Assembly (NCBI RefSeq): GCF_028747205.1
Contig: NZ_CP112880.1
Span: forward strand, 1 to 64,000
DNA from: Streptomyces sp. CA-278952
Lineage (GTDB): Bacteria > Actinomycetota > Actinomycetes > Streptomycetales > Streptomycetaceae
Direction: 5' to 3'
Length of the DNA stretch: 64,000 bases
Shown: positions 42,587-52,005 of the stretch, one piece after another
Position numbering within the stretch: position 1 is the stretch's first letter
How the letters are laid out: the number at the start of each line of letters is the position of its first letter
Program-made: the position numbers and the translations under genes
Notes under the pieces: generated by a model
Database searches by the model: none
Told to the model about the DNA's origin: nothing
What the model saw: only the letters and a program-made list of their open reading frames with translations

Positions 42587-44438
42587 TCAGTCGAGGTCGG
42601 TGGTGCCGGTGGGGGCGCGGGGCCGGTTGCGGGCCCACTTCTTGAGGTCGTGGACGCTGTAGAGGAGTTCGGTGCCGCGCTTGGCGACCGAGGTGGGGAA
42701 GGTCGGGTCGTTGGCGCGGGCGAAGCGCAGCGCGTCCAGGGTGATGGCGGGCAGGTGGTGCTCGGCGGCCTGGCGCAGTCCCACCGCCGGGTCGTCGTCA
42801 CCGGGTGCCGGGTCCGGTGGCGACGTCGCCGGGGCGGCGGGCCCGCCGGCGGCCGGGGTGGCGGCCGTGGTCTGGGGCGGGAGCGACGAGGCATCGGCGA
42901 GGACGTCGGCGGCCGGTGCCGGGTCGGGAGTGGTGGGCGGCAGGGCCGGGTCGTTCCAGGCGTCGGCCGGAGAGTTGGCGGGCTTGTGCAACAGCGCCGG
43001 GCCCGGTTGTTCGGGGAGGGCCGTGTGTTGCGGTTCGGTGGCGGCCAAGCCGGTGCTGGCCCACTTGTGGGCTTCGGGCTCGGTGAAGAACAGGACCTGC
43101 GTCCGCCAGGCGTTGACGCTGTAGCGGGCGAGGATGCGGGTGGAGAACTGCTCGCGGACCTCCGGGCACCCCAGGGCGCGGGCGGTGGCGGACCGCGCGA
43201 CCAGGAGGACGTGCATGCGCAGCTGGCGGCCCATGTAGAGGATCTCGTTGAGGGCGTCGATGGCCGGGGAGACTTTCGGGTCGCCGGACTCGCGGGTCTT
43301 CTCCCAGTAGCGGGCCAGTTGCTTCATCGTCGCGTTGACCTCTTCGAGGAGGATCAACAGCCGGGGCCCGATGGCCTTCGGGTCGGCGCCGATGCCGAGG
43401 GCGTTGGCGACCTGGGTGCGGCGCCGGCCTTCCCTGCCGAGGGCGATGAGCTGGTCGTGGATGTCGGCGACGTCGGCGCAGTAGGTGACGCCGGGCAGGC
43501 CGCGCGCCCAGAGGTGGGAGATCCGCTTGGTGTCCCGGACGAAGACCCGGCTGCCGTGGTGGAGCATCTGGCAGGCGATGCACCGCAGGGTCACCGACTT
43601 GCCGCCACCCGTACTGGCGTTGACGAGGATGTGCGGGGATTCTGCGTCCAGGTCGACGGAGACGATCCGCCCGCCGGCCCCGAACCCGATGATCGGGGCG
43701 GCCTCCTTGGCCTTGGCGACCAGGTCCCGCATCTTGGGGTCCTTGAAGAGGGCCGTGGCTGGGGGCTTGCGGGTCTTCTTCACCAGCACGTACGGCTTGC
43801 GGCCCTCGGGGTGCCAGGAGAACGTGACGCCCTGGAGGGCGAGTTTCTGGGTGATGAGGTCGGCCACCACGTCGCGGGAGAACCCGAGCCGGGTGGGCAG
43901 GTCGACACGGATCTGTGCGTCGTCGTCGGAGAAGTTCTTCGGGATGTGGAGGTAGCAGCGCGGGTCGGTCTGCTCCGCCAGACCCAGCGGCTGGTGCAGG
44001 GCCTCGTGCAGCGGGCCCACCCACTCGCGCATCAGCTCCCGGCGCTCACGGGTCAGGACCATGTACGTCGCGGTGCCCACCGTGAGGACGGAGGCCGCGG
44101 CAATCCCGCCGGGCTCCAGCGTCGCGAGCGCCGTCTCCCGGTTCTCCCACAGCTACGTCAGGGTCTCGCGGGTGGCGTCCAGGTCCCGGGTGGTCAGGTA
44201 GCCGCTCTCCGCGACACCGCCACCGAGAGCGAAACCGAAGGACAACCGGCGCCACCCGGGCTTGTAGGAGCGGCGGCGGACCTTGCCCTCCACCTTCGGC
44301 AGGACCCGGGTACCCGCACGCCAGAACGTCGCATCGGCGGACCCCGTCCAGGTCCCGGCCGGCCAGCACCCGGGCGATCCCGCGCGCGAGGGAATCGACG
44401 GACTCATCCACCTGCTTGTCGAACTTCGTCCGTGCCAT
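42587..44438 (-). pseudogene. FtsK/SpoIIIE (TraB-type) DNA translocase, disrupted N-terminus
   Basis: The ATPase part is open from GTG 44080 (497 aa): Walker A NASTGGGKSVTLR, RVFVRDTKRISHLWA, Walker B-like RLLILLEEVNAT, and a Pro/Ala-rich linker ending in a C-terminal HTH-like segment (TSVAKRGTELLYSVHDLKKW). The original start appears to be ATG 44438 (MARTKFDKQVDESVDSLARG). Between them there is a frameshift near 44345 and an in-frame TAG at 44155-44153 within RETLT-stop-LWENRETALATLEPGG. TraB-like ATPases pump double-stranded DNA between Streptomyces mycelia. A shortened protein from 44080 might still be made, lacking the N-terminal membrane/assembly part. Confidence 0.75.
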
Positions 44439-44611
44439 GGCCGTGCCCTTTCGATCTGCGTCCCGGCACCTCAAACCCGGAAGCGGACACCGAACTTATG
44501 AGCGTTCGCCTGTGGACAGAGTCTGGCGGTTTCAGGCCTGGAGCAGCGATCTGTGGACACCAGCCCGTGTCTGCGCGGTTCGGGGCCAAGATTCCCGGGG
44601 ATGGCAGCGTT

Positions 44612-45491
44612 ATGACGGGCAATCAGAATGGATCGCAGAGGGCTGGCTCCGGGACCGGGCAGTCGGCTGGAGTGGGCGGTTCGCCAGGAAGTTCGGAGCG
44701 CCCCTTCCTGCAACGTCCACAAGGCGTTCTCGCGGTTGCCGGCGGCGCTGTAGGCATTGTCGCGGGCGTCCTGGGGGTGGTGTTCTTGCTGTTCCCGGAC
44801 CTTCAGCCGGAGCCCGCACCGGATCCGGAGCCTGGGGTGGAGTTGGTCGATTTCGATCTTGAGAAGGAAGAAGAGATCCAGGCGGACTGGACTGACGGCG
44901 GAGTCGAGGCGGGGGGTGATGAAGGACTGGAAGGCATCGCTGGTCACCGTGATCCTCAGAAACAACGGCGACAACCCATCCTTGGTGTCACAGGCGGAGT
45001 TCCACTTCAGTTCAGTCACCGAGGTGGGGTGTCCCTACGGGGCGGGGGGCACCGAGGTGAAGGCCCGGTACGACGTCAAAGTTCCACTAGAAGCTCGAGC
45101 ACCTTTCAAGCAGGTCCGCCAGATGAAGTACGGCCTGCCGCCCCACGAGCAGGAGCGCGTGGCCTTTACTGTCGGACCGAAATCGGTCTTCGATGGCCAA
45201 CTGCCCCGGGCCTACACCTTCGCGATCACTCTTCACCTCGACGATAAAACTCGCGTCAAGGTCCCGGAGATGACGTACATGGACCCCTCCAGCATCAAAA
45301 GTGTGCTCTGGTCTGCAGAACGAGCGGTCGAGGACGGCGAAAGGTTCGGCTTCACCACCGTGTCCTGTATCAAGGAACAGGAACGCAAGGCGCGGAAAAT
45401 CATCAAACAGGCCAAAAATGTCTCCCCCGAACTGCAGCGCTACAGCGCGGAGCTCACCAGGCTCGCCGGGCTTGCCTCGAAAACCACCTGA
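44612..45491 (+). pseudogene. membrane-anchored hypothetical protein with frameshift
   Basis: ATG 44612 opens MTGNQNGSQRAGSGTGQSAG, a transmembrane helix GVLAVAGGAVGIVAGVLGVV and an acidic stretch VELVDFDLEKEEEIQADW. At a run of six G near 44911-44917 the sense shifts frame and continues VMKDWKASLVTVILRNNGDN, AFTVGPKSVFDGQLPRAYTF to the stop at 45491. The two halves look like one extracellular or periplasmic domain protein behind one TM helix. Either a real frameshift or a sequencing error. Family not recognised. Confidence 0.5.
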
Positions 45492-45705
45492 CGCCTCGCT
45501 CACCATGGCACGACCGCGGACCTACCTGACGCGGCACCTGGCCGCCACTTCTGCGCAGCTGTTGACCAAGCCGTAGGGGGCGGCGTGGGCGTGAGGAATA
45601 GGGCGTAGCTGCGGTCGGCGCCTACCAGAGGGCCGGGGAAGGCGGGTGGCAAGGACGGTGCCCCCGGCAAGGTCATGTCAGTGGCGCGCCCTACGGTGCG
45701 TGCCC

Positions 45706-45972
45706 ATGACACGCCGCACCCGTTTCCTGGTCAACGAGCACCCGGTCATCGCCGCGCAATGGCATCCGGAACTGAACACCGAACTGAACTTGACCCTGAT
45801 CGGTCCTGGCTCCCACAAGTCGGCGTTCTGGCAGTGCGACGAGGGGCACGTGTGGCAGGCCCAGATCCATTCCCTCGTCGCTGGAACCGGCTGCCCCCAG
45901 TGCGCGGGGTACGTGCCGCGCGGCCGGGCCATGCGGTCCCAGCAGCCGTCTATGCGGGATGGTTGCCGGTAG
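45706..45972 (+). CDS. treble-clef zinc-ribbon protein (DUF4379-like), single repeat
   Basis: An 88-aa protein from ATG 45706. It holds one copy of the pattern HPVIAAQWHPELN...FWQCDEGHVWQAQI...GTGCPQC, with C-x-x-x-GH and C-x-x-C zinc ligands, as in the DUF4379 treble-clef repeats. Family members usually carry several repeats and are linked to nuclease-type proteins. After the single repeat, the tail (RGRAMRSQQPSMRDGCR) looks random, so the gene may be truncated. Confidence 0.6.
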   Translation: MTRRTRFLVNEHPVIAAQWHPELNTELNLTLIGPGSHKSAFWQCDEGHVWQAQIHSLVAGTGCPQCAGYVPRGRAMRSQQPSMRDGCR

Positions 45973-47321
45973 CGCCTGAGGTGGTGTTTCAGCGCGGTTG
46001 TGCTGTGGCGTCCTCAAGGGGCCTCGGACGGGGAGCGGGCTCTCTTCAGCTCCCCAGCTGCCAATTGACTTCTTCGTCCTGCTGCGGCCTCAAACGCACC
46101 TGACGTTGGCGTACTGGGAAATCCGCACCAGCAGGCCTGTGAGGAAAACAGCACGCCAGAGCCGTGAGCACGGGGCGGGCGGCCGGCATGGCCCCGGTAC
46201 CGAACGACCGTGCAGTTCAGTGCGTCCCGAGCGCAGTCTCCGTTGCCGCCGTCACGGCCGCTACGCGCCCACGGGCAGCACTAGTGAAAGCGCATGACGC
46301 CCACAGTGCACAACAGACGACGCCCATCACCCTGGACTCACCGGCCCGACGCTGGGAAGAGGCGGGCGGGTCGGTCGCGGCCGGAAGCCGGCGGAGTGCG
46401 GAGCGGGCACGCATGCGCCGTGGATGGTGGACCCGGCCACACCACAAGCAGGGTGGGCCGGGCGGCGTCCAGAGCGCTGGCCGCCGCCCGGCCCACAACC
46501 TTTCTCGGGGCCGGCGACCACCGGACGATAGCCCCCGCCCCACAATTGGGAGTGAGCAGAACAGGGGCAGCCGGGACTGGTGAGTCCCCGGTTGTTCACA
46601 CTCGGCCGTTGGGGAGTACAGAATCGTTCCCTTGCGTGTCTCGGCTCGCGTCGTGTGCTGAGAAAGCTTGTTGCGATGGGTGAACGCGGTAGCGATGGAC
46701 CATGACAGATCCTTTCGCACTGTGTCCCCTTCCGGTGCCTTGCGAATCGCCGTTGGTTTCGCTTACTCCGGCCGCTCCCCCTCCCGGCGAGGCGTGGGAA
46801 ACAGCCGCCGATGATGCGCAGCTCTGCCAGGAGCCGGCACAGGAGGGACTGGTGACAGGCTCAAACTGATTTTGCAGCTGTTCCGGCTGGCCGGTTCCTT
46901 CAAGGGTGAGGTGTCGGTTACGGCCGATCGAAGAGGCTGCGCGTCTCTTGATCGGCCGTTGCGGCCGTGCCCCCGCCCCTGCTTCGTATGGCCACGCAGT
47001 CGAAAAACGGGCTGTCTCGCTTCGGAAGTGCTCATTCCTATTACCTCCCGATCACACGCTGCCAGCGACTTTCAGGCGCCACTCCAAGGCCCGCCAGAGG
47101 TATTGCGGCCCACTTGGAGAAGAACCCGTCGGGTGCCCGAGCGCGCTGAATTCGGAGACGGCCGGAAGATGGCCTAAAAGGTCCCGCTTGAACTGCGCAG
47201 ATGTCCGGAACTTACGGGGACGTGGATCCACGGCGGTCTTAAAGTGGATGTTCCCAGCATCGTGGCGACTGTTCTCTTAAATCTGCCAGGACCGTGCTGG
47301 GGCCGGGGAGCGGGGGAAGGT
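45973..47321. other. 1.35-kb region without a convincing gene
   Basis: All frames are short and lack coding bias or ribosome sites. It contains the hairpin at 46453-46496. It separates the plasmid-type genes from the biosynthetic genes and presumably holds the promoter of the 47322 regulator. Confidence 0.5.
46453..46496. terminator. 14-bp perfect stem hairpin
   Basis: GTGGGCCGGGCGGC at 46453-46466 pairs with 46483-46496 around a 16-base loop. No T run; possible bidirectional terminator. Confidence 0.45.
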
Positions 47322-48593
47322 GTGCCTAAAGGGACGCGAAATACTCGCTTGGCTGCTCTTCAGCAGGAGGCAGGGTGGACCAACGGGGATTTGGCCCGGG
47401 AAGTCAACCGGCTCGGTACTCTTCACGGCCTGCGCCTGACCTACGACCGGACAGCGGTCGCGCACTGGCTGTCCGGGTCCCGCCCGCGCCCTCCCGTGCC
47501 CGCCCTGGTGGCCGAGGTCCTCAGCCGCCGCCTGGGCCGACTGGTGACCCCCGAATGGACGGGGCTGGCATCCCCGCAACAGGCGGCATCTTCCTCCACC
47601 GCGCACCCGATCCTCGCACTCGCCGAATTCGCCGTCACCGACGCCGACTCCGACCGACGAGGCCGGCCTGCGCGCCTCTTCTCCGTCCAGGAGATCGAAG
47701 CCGAACTCAGCGGAGCAGCAATCCGGCTGCAAAATTCTGACAGCCGCCGCTCATCCACCGCACAGCGCCTCGAACACCTCAGCAGTTTTTTCTTCGAACA
47801 CGTCCAGCGCTACGGGGGGCTGACGCTCGGCAGCACCTTGTCACGCTACATAGCCGATGAGACACCGCGCCTCCTGGTCATGCGCAGCGCCGAGACCGAC
47901 CGGCCGGAAGTCCTTACCGCCCTTGCCCGGCTCAGCTACGTCCAAGCCGCTATAGCGGCCGACAGCGGCCGTCCAGGGCTTGCCCAGGGCTACTACCAGC
48001 ACGCGCTGAGACTCGCCCGGCGGGCCGGCGCCCGACCCGACTACGCCATCACGCTGCGCGCCCTGGCCACCTTGGCGGACAGCCTTGGCGAGAAAGCGCT
48101 CAGTGGGAAACTCACGGGCCACGCCATCGAGATCGCAGGCCCGAACGCGGCACCTGCGCTCCGGAGCTTCCTCTACTCCGGTCATGCCCTCACTCTGGCC
48201 CGGACCGGCGACCGCCCCGCTGCGCTCCGTGCCCTCGCAACCGCCTTGCGGATACACCAGGAGGACCTCCAAGCAACAAGTCCCTTCGAGACCTACACGG
48301 AAGCGTCGCTCCAGTACCAGCGCGCTCTCGTACTCAAGGCTTTGGGAGCAGGTCCTGACCACCTCCAGGCCCTCCTGGACTCCCTGAGGACAAGACCCGT
48401 CGACCACCACAAGGCCCTGGCCATCACCCACAGCCAGATCGCGCTCGCCCTTCTTCACACAGGGCAGTGGGACCAGGCGCTCCCGCACGCCCAGAAGGCA
48501 TTCGCCAGCGCCCGGACAGTCTCCTCCATGCCCGCCCGCACGAACGTGGCAGAACTACGCCAGTCCATGGCAGCCTTCCGCCGCCGCATATAG
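47322..48593 (+). CDS. helix-turn-helix/TPR transcriptional regulator
   Basis: A 423-aa protein from GTG 47322, which is preceded by GGGGGAAGG. The N-terminus is an XRE-type HTH (TRLAALQQEAGWTNGDLARE; TAVAHWLSGSRPRPPVPALV). The rest is a TPR-like alpha solenoid (ALARLSYVQAAIAADSGRPG, YYQHALRLARRAGARPDYAI, QIALALLHTGQWDQALPHAQ). This is a common Streptomyces regulator design. It is convergent with the P450-CDPS-methyltransferase operon and may control it; no operator is evident. The last codons and stop form one unit of a 21-bp duplication. Confidence 0.8.
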   Translation: MPKGTRNTRLAALQQEAGWTNGDLAREVNRLGTLHGLRLTYDRTAVAHWLSGSRPRPPVPALVAEVLSRRLGRLVTPEWTGLASPQQAASSSTAHPILALAEFAVTDADSDRRGRPARLFSVQEIEAELSGAAIRLQNSDSRRSSTAQRLEHLSSFFFEHVQRYGGLTLGSTLSRYIADETPRLLVMRSAETDRPEVLTALARLSYVQAAIAADSGRPGLAQGYYQHALRLARRAGARPDYAITLRALATLADSLGEKALSGKLTGHAIEIAGPNAAPALRSFLYSGHALTLARTGDRPAALRALATALRIHQEDLQATSPFETYTEASLQYQRALVLKALGAGPDHLQALLDSLRTRPVDHHKALAITHSQIALALLHTGQWDQALPHAQKAFASARTVSSMPARTNVAELRQSMAAFRRRI

Positions 48594-48619
48594 ACCTGCC
48601 GCCGCCGCATATAGACCTG
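48578..48619 (+). repeat. two 21-bp tandem repeats at regulator stop
   Basis: Bases 48578-48598 and 48599-48619 are identical (core GCATATAGACCTG). The first copy encodes the C-terminal Arg-Arg-Ile and the stop. Confidence 0.85.
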
Positions 48620-48769
48620 CCCTCCAGGCCGACCGTGCCGAGCCCCTTCGGGGGACGGTAGCCGACGCCCGAGAGTGGTCCGTGCCTCGCCCCGTAGCAG
48701 AGTCTGCTCATGTGCGGAGGCAGGGAACATCTGAGGCGGCAGAGTGCGGGGTGTTGAGGCCCACACACC

Positions 48770-49999
48770 TCAGGACCAGGTGACGGGCAGTTCCGTCGGC
48801 CGGGTGAAGAGGTAGGTGTCCGGTTCCCAGGCGATGTCCTCGTGCTTGGCCGCCAGGGCCAGGTCCGGCAGTTGTGTGAAGAGGGTCGAGAGCGCGGTCT
48901 GCAGGTAAAGGCGGGCGATGTTGACGCCGAGGCAGAAGTGGGGGCCGGTGCCGAAGGTGATGGTCGGGTCCTCCCGTGTGCTGCGGTCGAGGCGGAATCG
49001 CTCCGGTTGTTTGTAGTGCTCGGGGTCCCAGGTCGCGGCGACCCAGGGGGTGACGACGGCGTCGCCGGCCCGGATGCGGACTCCGTGCAGTTCTGTGTCG
49101 GCCAGGGCGAGGCGGGGCATCGAGGTCATGCCGTTGTGGTGCAGGCGCAGGAGCTCGGCCACCGCTGTGGGCCACAGACCGGGGTCACGCAGGATGCGGG
49201 CGAGCTGATCGCCGTGCCGCAGCAGAGTGTAGACACCGGTCGTGACCGGCCCGGTGACCGGTTCGGCAGAGGTGACGAACAGATACATCACCGTGGCGTG
49301 CAGATGCTCCGCGGTGATGGCCCCGTGCTGGTGAGCGCGGATCAGCGCCTCGACCGGGTCACGCGGCTCGCATCCGTCGTCGTAGTCGGCCCTCTTGGCG
49401 TCGATCACTTCGGTCGCGAAGTCGAGCATCCACCGGGTGGAGGTGTCGATCTTGGCGGCCGGTGTCGTGTAGTCGACCTGCGAGCGCAGCCGGGGCACGA
49501 TCTTGCGGCGCTGACGTGGGGCCACCCGCATGAGGTCACAGGCCAGGGTCGCCGCGAGCGGATGTGCGTAAGCGCGGTGCAGGTCCGCGGGGTTGGGGCC
49601 CTCGCGCAGGGCTATCGCGAGGTCGGAGGCGGCCAGAGCGATGGCGGGCTGGATTGCCGCCGCGGCGGCCGGGTTGAAGAACGGCTGGACCACGCGTCGT
49701 ACGGTGGTGTGCTCGGGCGGGTCGAGGTTGAAGATGCCGCCGGGCACGCTGTTGAAGTCGTCTCCGGCGATGCGCTGCCCGCCGGGGCAGGTGAGGTTGC
49801 GGGAGAAGTTGCGGCTGGATCCGATCGCGGTGATGTCGGTGCGGCGGGTGACCAGCCAGGCGCGGTGGCCGGAGGGGAAAGTCACCGGCGCTATCGGCCG
49901 TTCGCGTCGCAGGATGTCGAACATCTCGGGCGGTAGGCCGTGGCCGCGGGTGGGGAAGGAGTCGGGCCAGGTCAGTTCATCGGGGATCGTTGTTGCCAC
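48770..49999 (-). CDS. cytochrome P450, cyclodipeptide-tailoring candidate
   Basis: A 409-aa class I bacterial P450. The heme loop is FGTGPHFCLGVNIAR, the K-helix motif AVAELLRLHH, and the C-helix region NLDPPEHTTVRRVVQPFF. The I helix reads LFVTSAEPVTGPVTTG, with Ala-Glu-Pro in place of the usual Ala-Gly-x-x-Thr surroundings, which could alter oxygen activation. GTG 49999 is preferred because AAAGGA lies 7 bases upstream; ATG 50014 is the alternative. It overlaps the end of the cyclodipeptide synthase gene by 23 bases, so it is translationally coupled. It probably oxidises the diketopiperazine product. Confidence 0.87.
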   Translation of the reverse strand: MATTIPDELTWPDSFPTRGHGLPPEMFDILRRERPIAPVTFPSGHRAWLVTRRTDITAIGSSRNFSRNLTCPGGQRIAGDDFNSVPGGIFNLDPPEHTTVRRVVQPFFNPAAAAAIQPAIALAASDLAIALREGPNPADLHRAYAHPLAATLACDLMRVAPRQRRKIVPRLRSQVDYTTPAAKIDTSTRWMLDFATEVIDAKRADYDDGCEPRDPVEALIRAHQHGAITAEHLHATVMYLFVTSAEPVTGPVTTGVYTLLRHGDQLARILRDPGLWPTAVAELLRLHHNGMTSMPRLALADTELHGVRIRAGDAVVTPWVAATWDPEHYKQPERFRLDRSTREDPTITFGTGPHFCLGVNIARLYLQTALSTLFTQLPDLALAAKHEDIAWEPDTYLFTRPTELPVTWS

Positions 50000-50762
50000 G
50001 GTCGTTCCTTTCATCGGTGAGAACGGACAGGGTGTGGCCCGTTCCTACGGTGAGGCCGGGGACCTGGCCGGCGGCCACCACGTCGTAGAGGGGCACCCTG
50101 CGGTGGTAGACGAACAGGGCGCTGGGGCGTGCGAGCATGCCGGCGGCGTCCAGCAGGAGTGGGGCCTCGGCGAAGATGTAGCGGGTGTTGCTCTCGATCT
50201 GTGCCGGTGTGGGCTCGGAGTCGAGGGAGGTGGCCAGGGCGGTCCGGGTCATCGCGTGCACCGCTTCCCGCATCGGCCGTTGCGTGCGGTAGGCGCTCTC
50301 GATGCGGTCCCGGCTCTTCTGGTAGCGCGGGTGGGAGGCGAAGCGGGTCATCACATGCACCCGGGAGTCCGTGTCGGGCATCCCGCAGTCGGCCAGGGTG
50401 CGGCGTGCGACGTTGCGCATGTTGTGGATGACGCGCTTGGAGCGCTGAACCGCGTGCCGCGGCGCCTTGCCCGCGGAAATGTAGCGCAGCGCCGATTCAG
50501 GGGCCCCCGGCAGGACCACGTGCACGTCGGAGAACGACCTGGCCGCGCTCTGGCACAGGTCCGCTACGGTCTGCGTGGAGTAGAAGGAATTGAACGGCGA
50601 CAGCCCCAGCACCAGGGTGCCGTACCGCTCGCCCAGGCGCGGGTTGTGCAGGTCCAACCCCTCTACCCGGAACCCGCTGGGGCTCGGGGCGTCTTGTGCC
50701 GCGCTTTCCGGGGGTGCGTCGGTACCGGTGAGGGGCGGTGAAGCTGTACTGATTCGGCTCAT
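49977..50762 (-). CDS. tRNA-dependent cyclodipeptide synthase (NYH subfamily)
   Basis: A 261-aa protein with CDPS landmarks: LGLSPFNSFYS (nucleophilic Ser, and Asn three residues on, equivalent to AlbC Ser37 and Asn40), VHVVLPGAPESALRYISAGK, RYIFAEAPLLL (equivalent to Tyr178 and Glu182) and LFVYHRRVPLY (Tyr-His, equivalent to 202-203). The Asn and Tyr-His pair place it in the NYH subfamily. CDPSs join two aminoacyl groups from charged tRNAs into a cyclic dipeptide. It is the middle gene of a minus-strand operon, methyltransferase, CDPS, P450. The N-terminal 30 residues are a variable extension. Substrate amino acids cannot be read here. Confidence 0.88.
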   Translation of the reverse strand: MSRISTASPPLTGTDAPPESAAQDAPSPSGFRVEGLDLHNPRLGERYGTLVLGLSPFNSFYSTQTVADLCQSAARSFSDVHVVLPGAPESALRYISAGKAPRHAVQRSKRVIHNMRNVARRTLADCGMPDTDSRVHVMTRFASHPRYQKSRDRIESAYRTQRPMREAVHAMTRTALATSLDSEPTPAQIESNTRYIFAEAPLLLDAAGMLARPSALFVYHRRVPLYDVVAAGQVPGLTVGTGHTLSVLTDERNDRGNNDPR

Positions 50763-50825
50763 GGCAGTGGCCCTATTCCTCGGGTCGGTTGGGGTGGGTC
50801 GGTTGGGAGAGCTGTGGGGGACAGC

Positions 50826-51653
50826 TCACTGGTGCGGTGCCGCTGAGGTGTCTTCGGCCGTGCTGGCAGGGCTGTCGGGCACAGCCTCAGGGCTGGCGTG
50901 GGCGTCGATGATCAGGGCGTGAGGGCAGTCGAGGTAGTTCGCCCAGAACGCATCCCCATACCTCGCGCGTCCCTCGTCGGAGACGGTCGGGCGAATCCAC
51001 GAGACGCCGTCGAACCCGGCCGCCTCGAGAGCTTGCTCGTGTGCTGCCGTGGACCAGCGGAAGAAGTCCAGGTCCAGCACCTCCGGCCCGACCCAGGCCC
51101 GCAGGTGCCCCGGCGTGCCCTCCTCCGGGGACTCCTGCGAACTCAGGAGCATGCCGTAACCCCGGTACCACTGCGGATCCGTGGAGAACTCCGGGTTGAG
51201 GACCGCAGCCACGAACCGCCCGCCCGTCGCGCGCAGCGCCCGCCGCGCCGTCGCACAGAACCCCTGCAGCGCGTCCTGGCTGGGGGCGTAAGGCAGCACG
51301 TACACGGCCGTGACCACGTCGAACGAGCCGGCGATGTCCGGCAGTTCTCCCGCGGTTGGGTCGGCGGCGTTCGCTGCCAGGTACTCCACGCCCAGCCCCT
51401 CGCGCTCCTCGCGCCGACGGGCGTGCTCCACCATCGCGGCCGACTCGTCCATCCCCACCGCACGCGCCGCCCCGGCACGGCGCAACCGACGGGCATACAA
51501 CCCGCTGCCACACCCGAGGTCGAGCACATTCCGCCCAGCGACCTCACCGACCGCGTTCAGGAAGCTGTACGCCTCGACATGCTCCCGGAACGGCATCTCC
51601 TCCATGCTGCTTTCGTACGCCGCCACCGCTGTGTCGAACTGGGAATCCACCAT
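50826..51653 (-). CDS. class I SAM-dependent methyltransferase
   Basis: A 275-aa protein from ATG 51653, which follows GAGGAG. Motif I is NVLDLGCGSGLYARRL; the acidic residue for SAM ribose is in AVGMDESAAMVEHAR, and motif IV is SFDVVTAVYVLPYA. The C-terminal part (DLDFFRWSTAAHEQALEAAG) matches small-molecule methyltransferases. It is first in the operon with the CDPS (63 bases downstream) and the P450, so an N- or O-methylation of the cyclic dipeptide is likely. Upstream lie a short coupled reading frame and a truncated transporter end, then an insertion element. Confidence 0.85.
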   Translation of the reverse strand: MVDSQFDTAVAAYESSMEEMPFREHVEAYSFLNAVGEVAGRNVLDLGCGSGLYARRLRRAGAARAVGMDESAAMVEHARRREEREGLGVEYLAANAADPTAGELPDIAGSFDVVTAVYVLPYAPSQDALQGFCATARRALRATGGRFVAAVLNPEFSTDPQWYRGYGMLLSSQESPEEGTPGHLRAWVGPEVLDLDFFRWSTAAHEQALEAAGFDGVSWIRPTVSDEGRARYGDAFWANYLDCPHALIIDAHASPEAVPDSPASTAEDTSAAPHQ

Positions 51654-51733
51654 CGTCTCCTCGCGCTCAAGCGTCGACGTGCACGGCCCGTCCCGAAGGA
51701 CTCCCGGCAGTGCACGGGTTCGTTGTTCTTCAT
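51557..51733 (-). CDS. short frame with strong ribosome site, overlapping methyltransferase
   Basis: ATG 51733 is preceded by AAGGAG at good spacing and overlaps the stop of the transporter remnant (ATGA). It opens MKNNEPVHCRESFGTGRARR, 58 codons, ending inside the methyltransferase gene in another frame. The Arg-rich tail looks non-natural. It could be a leader peptide, a decayed gene start, or a coupling device for the methyltransferase. Confidence 0.35.
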   Translation of the reverse strand: MKNNEPVHCRESFGTGRARRRLSARRRWWIPSSTQRWRRTKAAWRRCRSGSMSRRTAS

Positions 51734-51860
51734 GTGCTGCTCCTTCGTATCGCCGCGATGCGGCGCGGTACGAGCCCGCGGGCTGCCAGAAGCGTGAACG
51801 CGTTGAACCCTGCTGTGATGGTGAGGAACCGCCAGTCCCGAAACCGAATCGGCCAGACCC
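51730..51860 (-). pseudogene. C-terminal scrap of a membrane transporter
   Basis: The last 40 residues of a minus frame (FRDWRFLTITAGFNAFTLLA then ARGLVPRRIAAIR) look like the final transmembrane helix and basic tail of an MFS-type transporter. The rest is absent, with the insertion element lying about 100 bp further upstream. Confidence 0.4.
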
Positions 51861-52005
51861 AGACACATAGACCCGCCGCACGCGTCCCCGGCTGGCGGCC
51901 TGCAGCACTCTCCCGGCGCGCCCGGGGCGGCCCGCCGCGAAACCGGCCCGACCCGTCCATTGGGTTCTGTCCGGCGGATCATGTGATCGCCTCGCGTGGG
52001 CCATC

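Noticed and set aside
42650..45247. 865-codon plus-strand frame
   Set aside because: Mostly antisense to the FtsK-type gene; only its last part (from 44612) overlaps a real coding segment, which is annotated separately.
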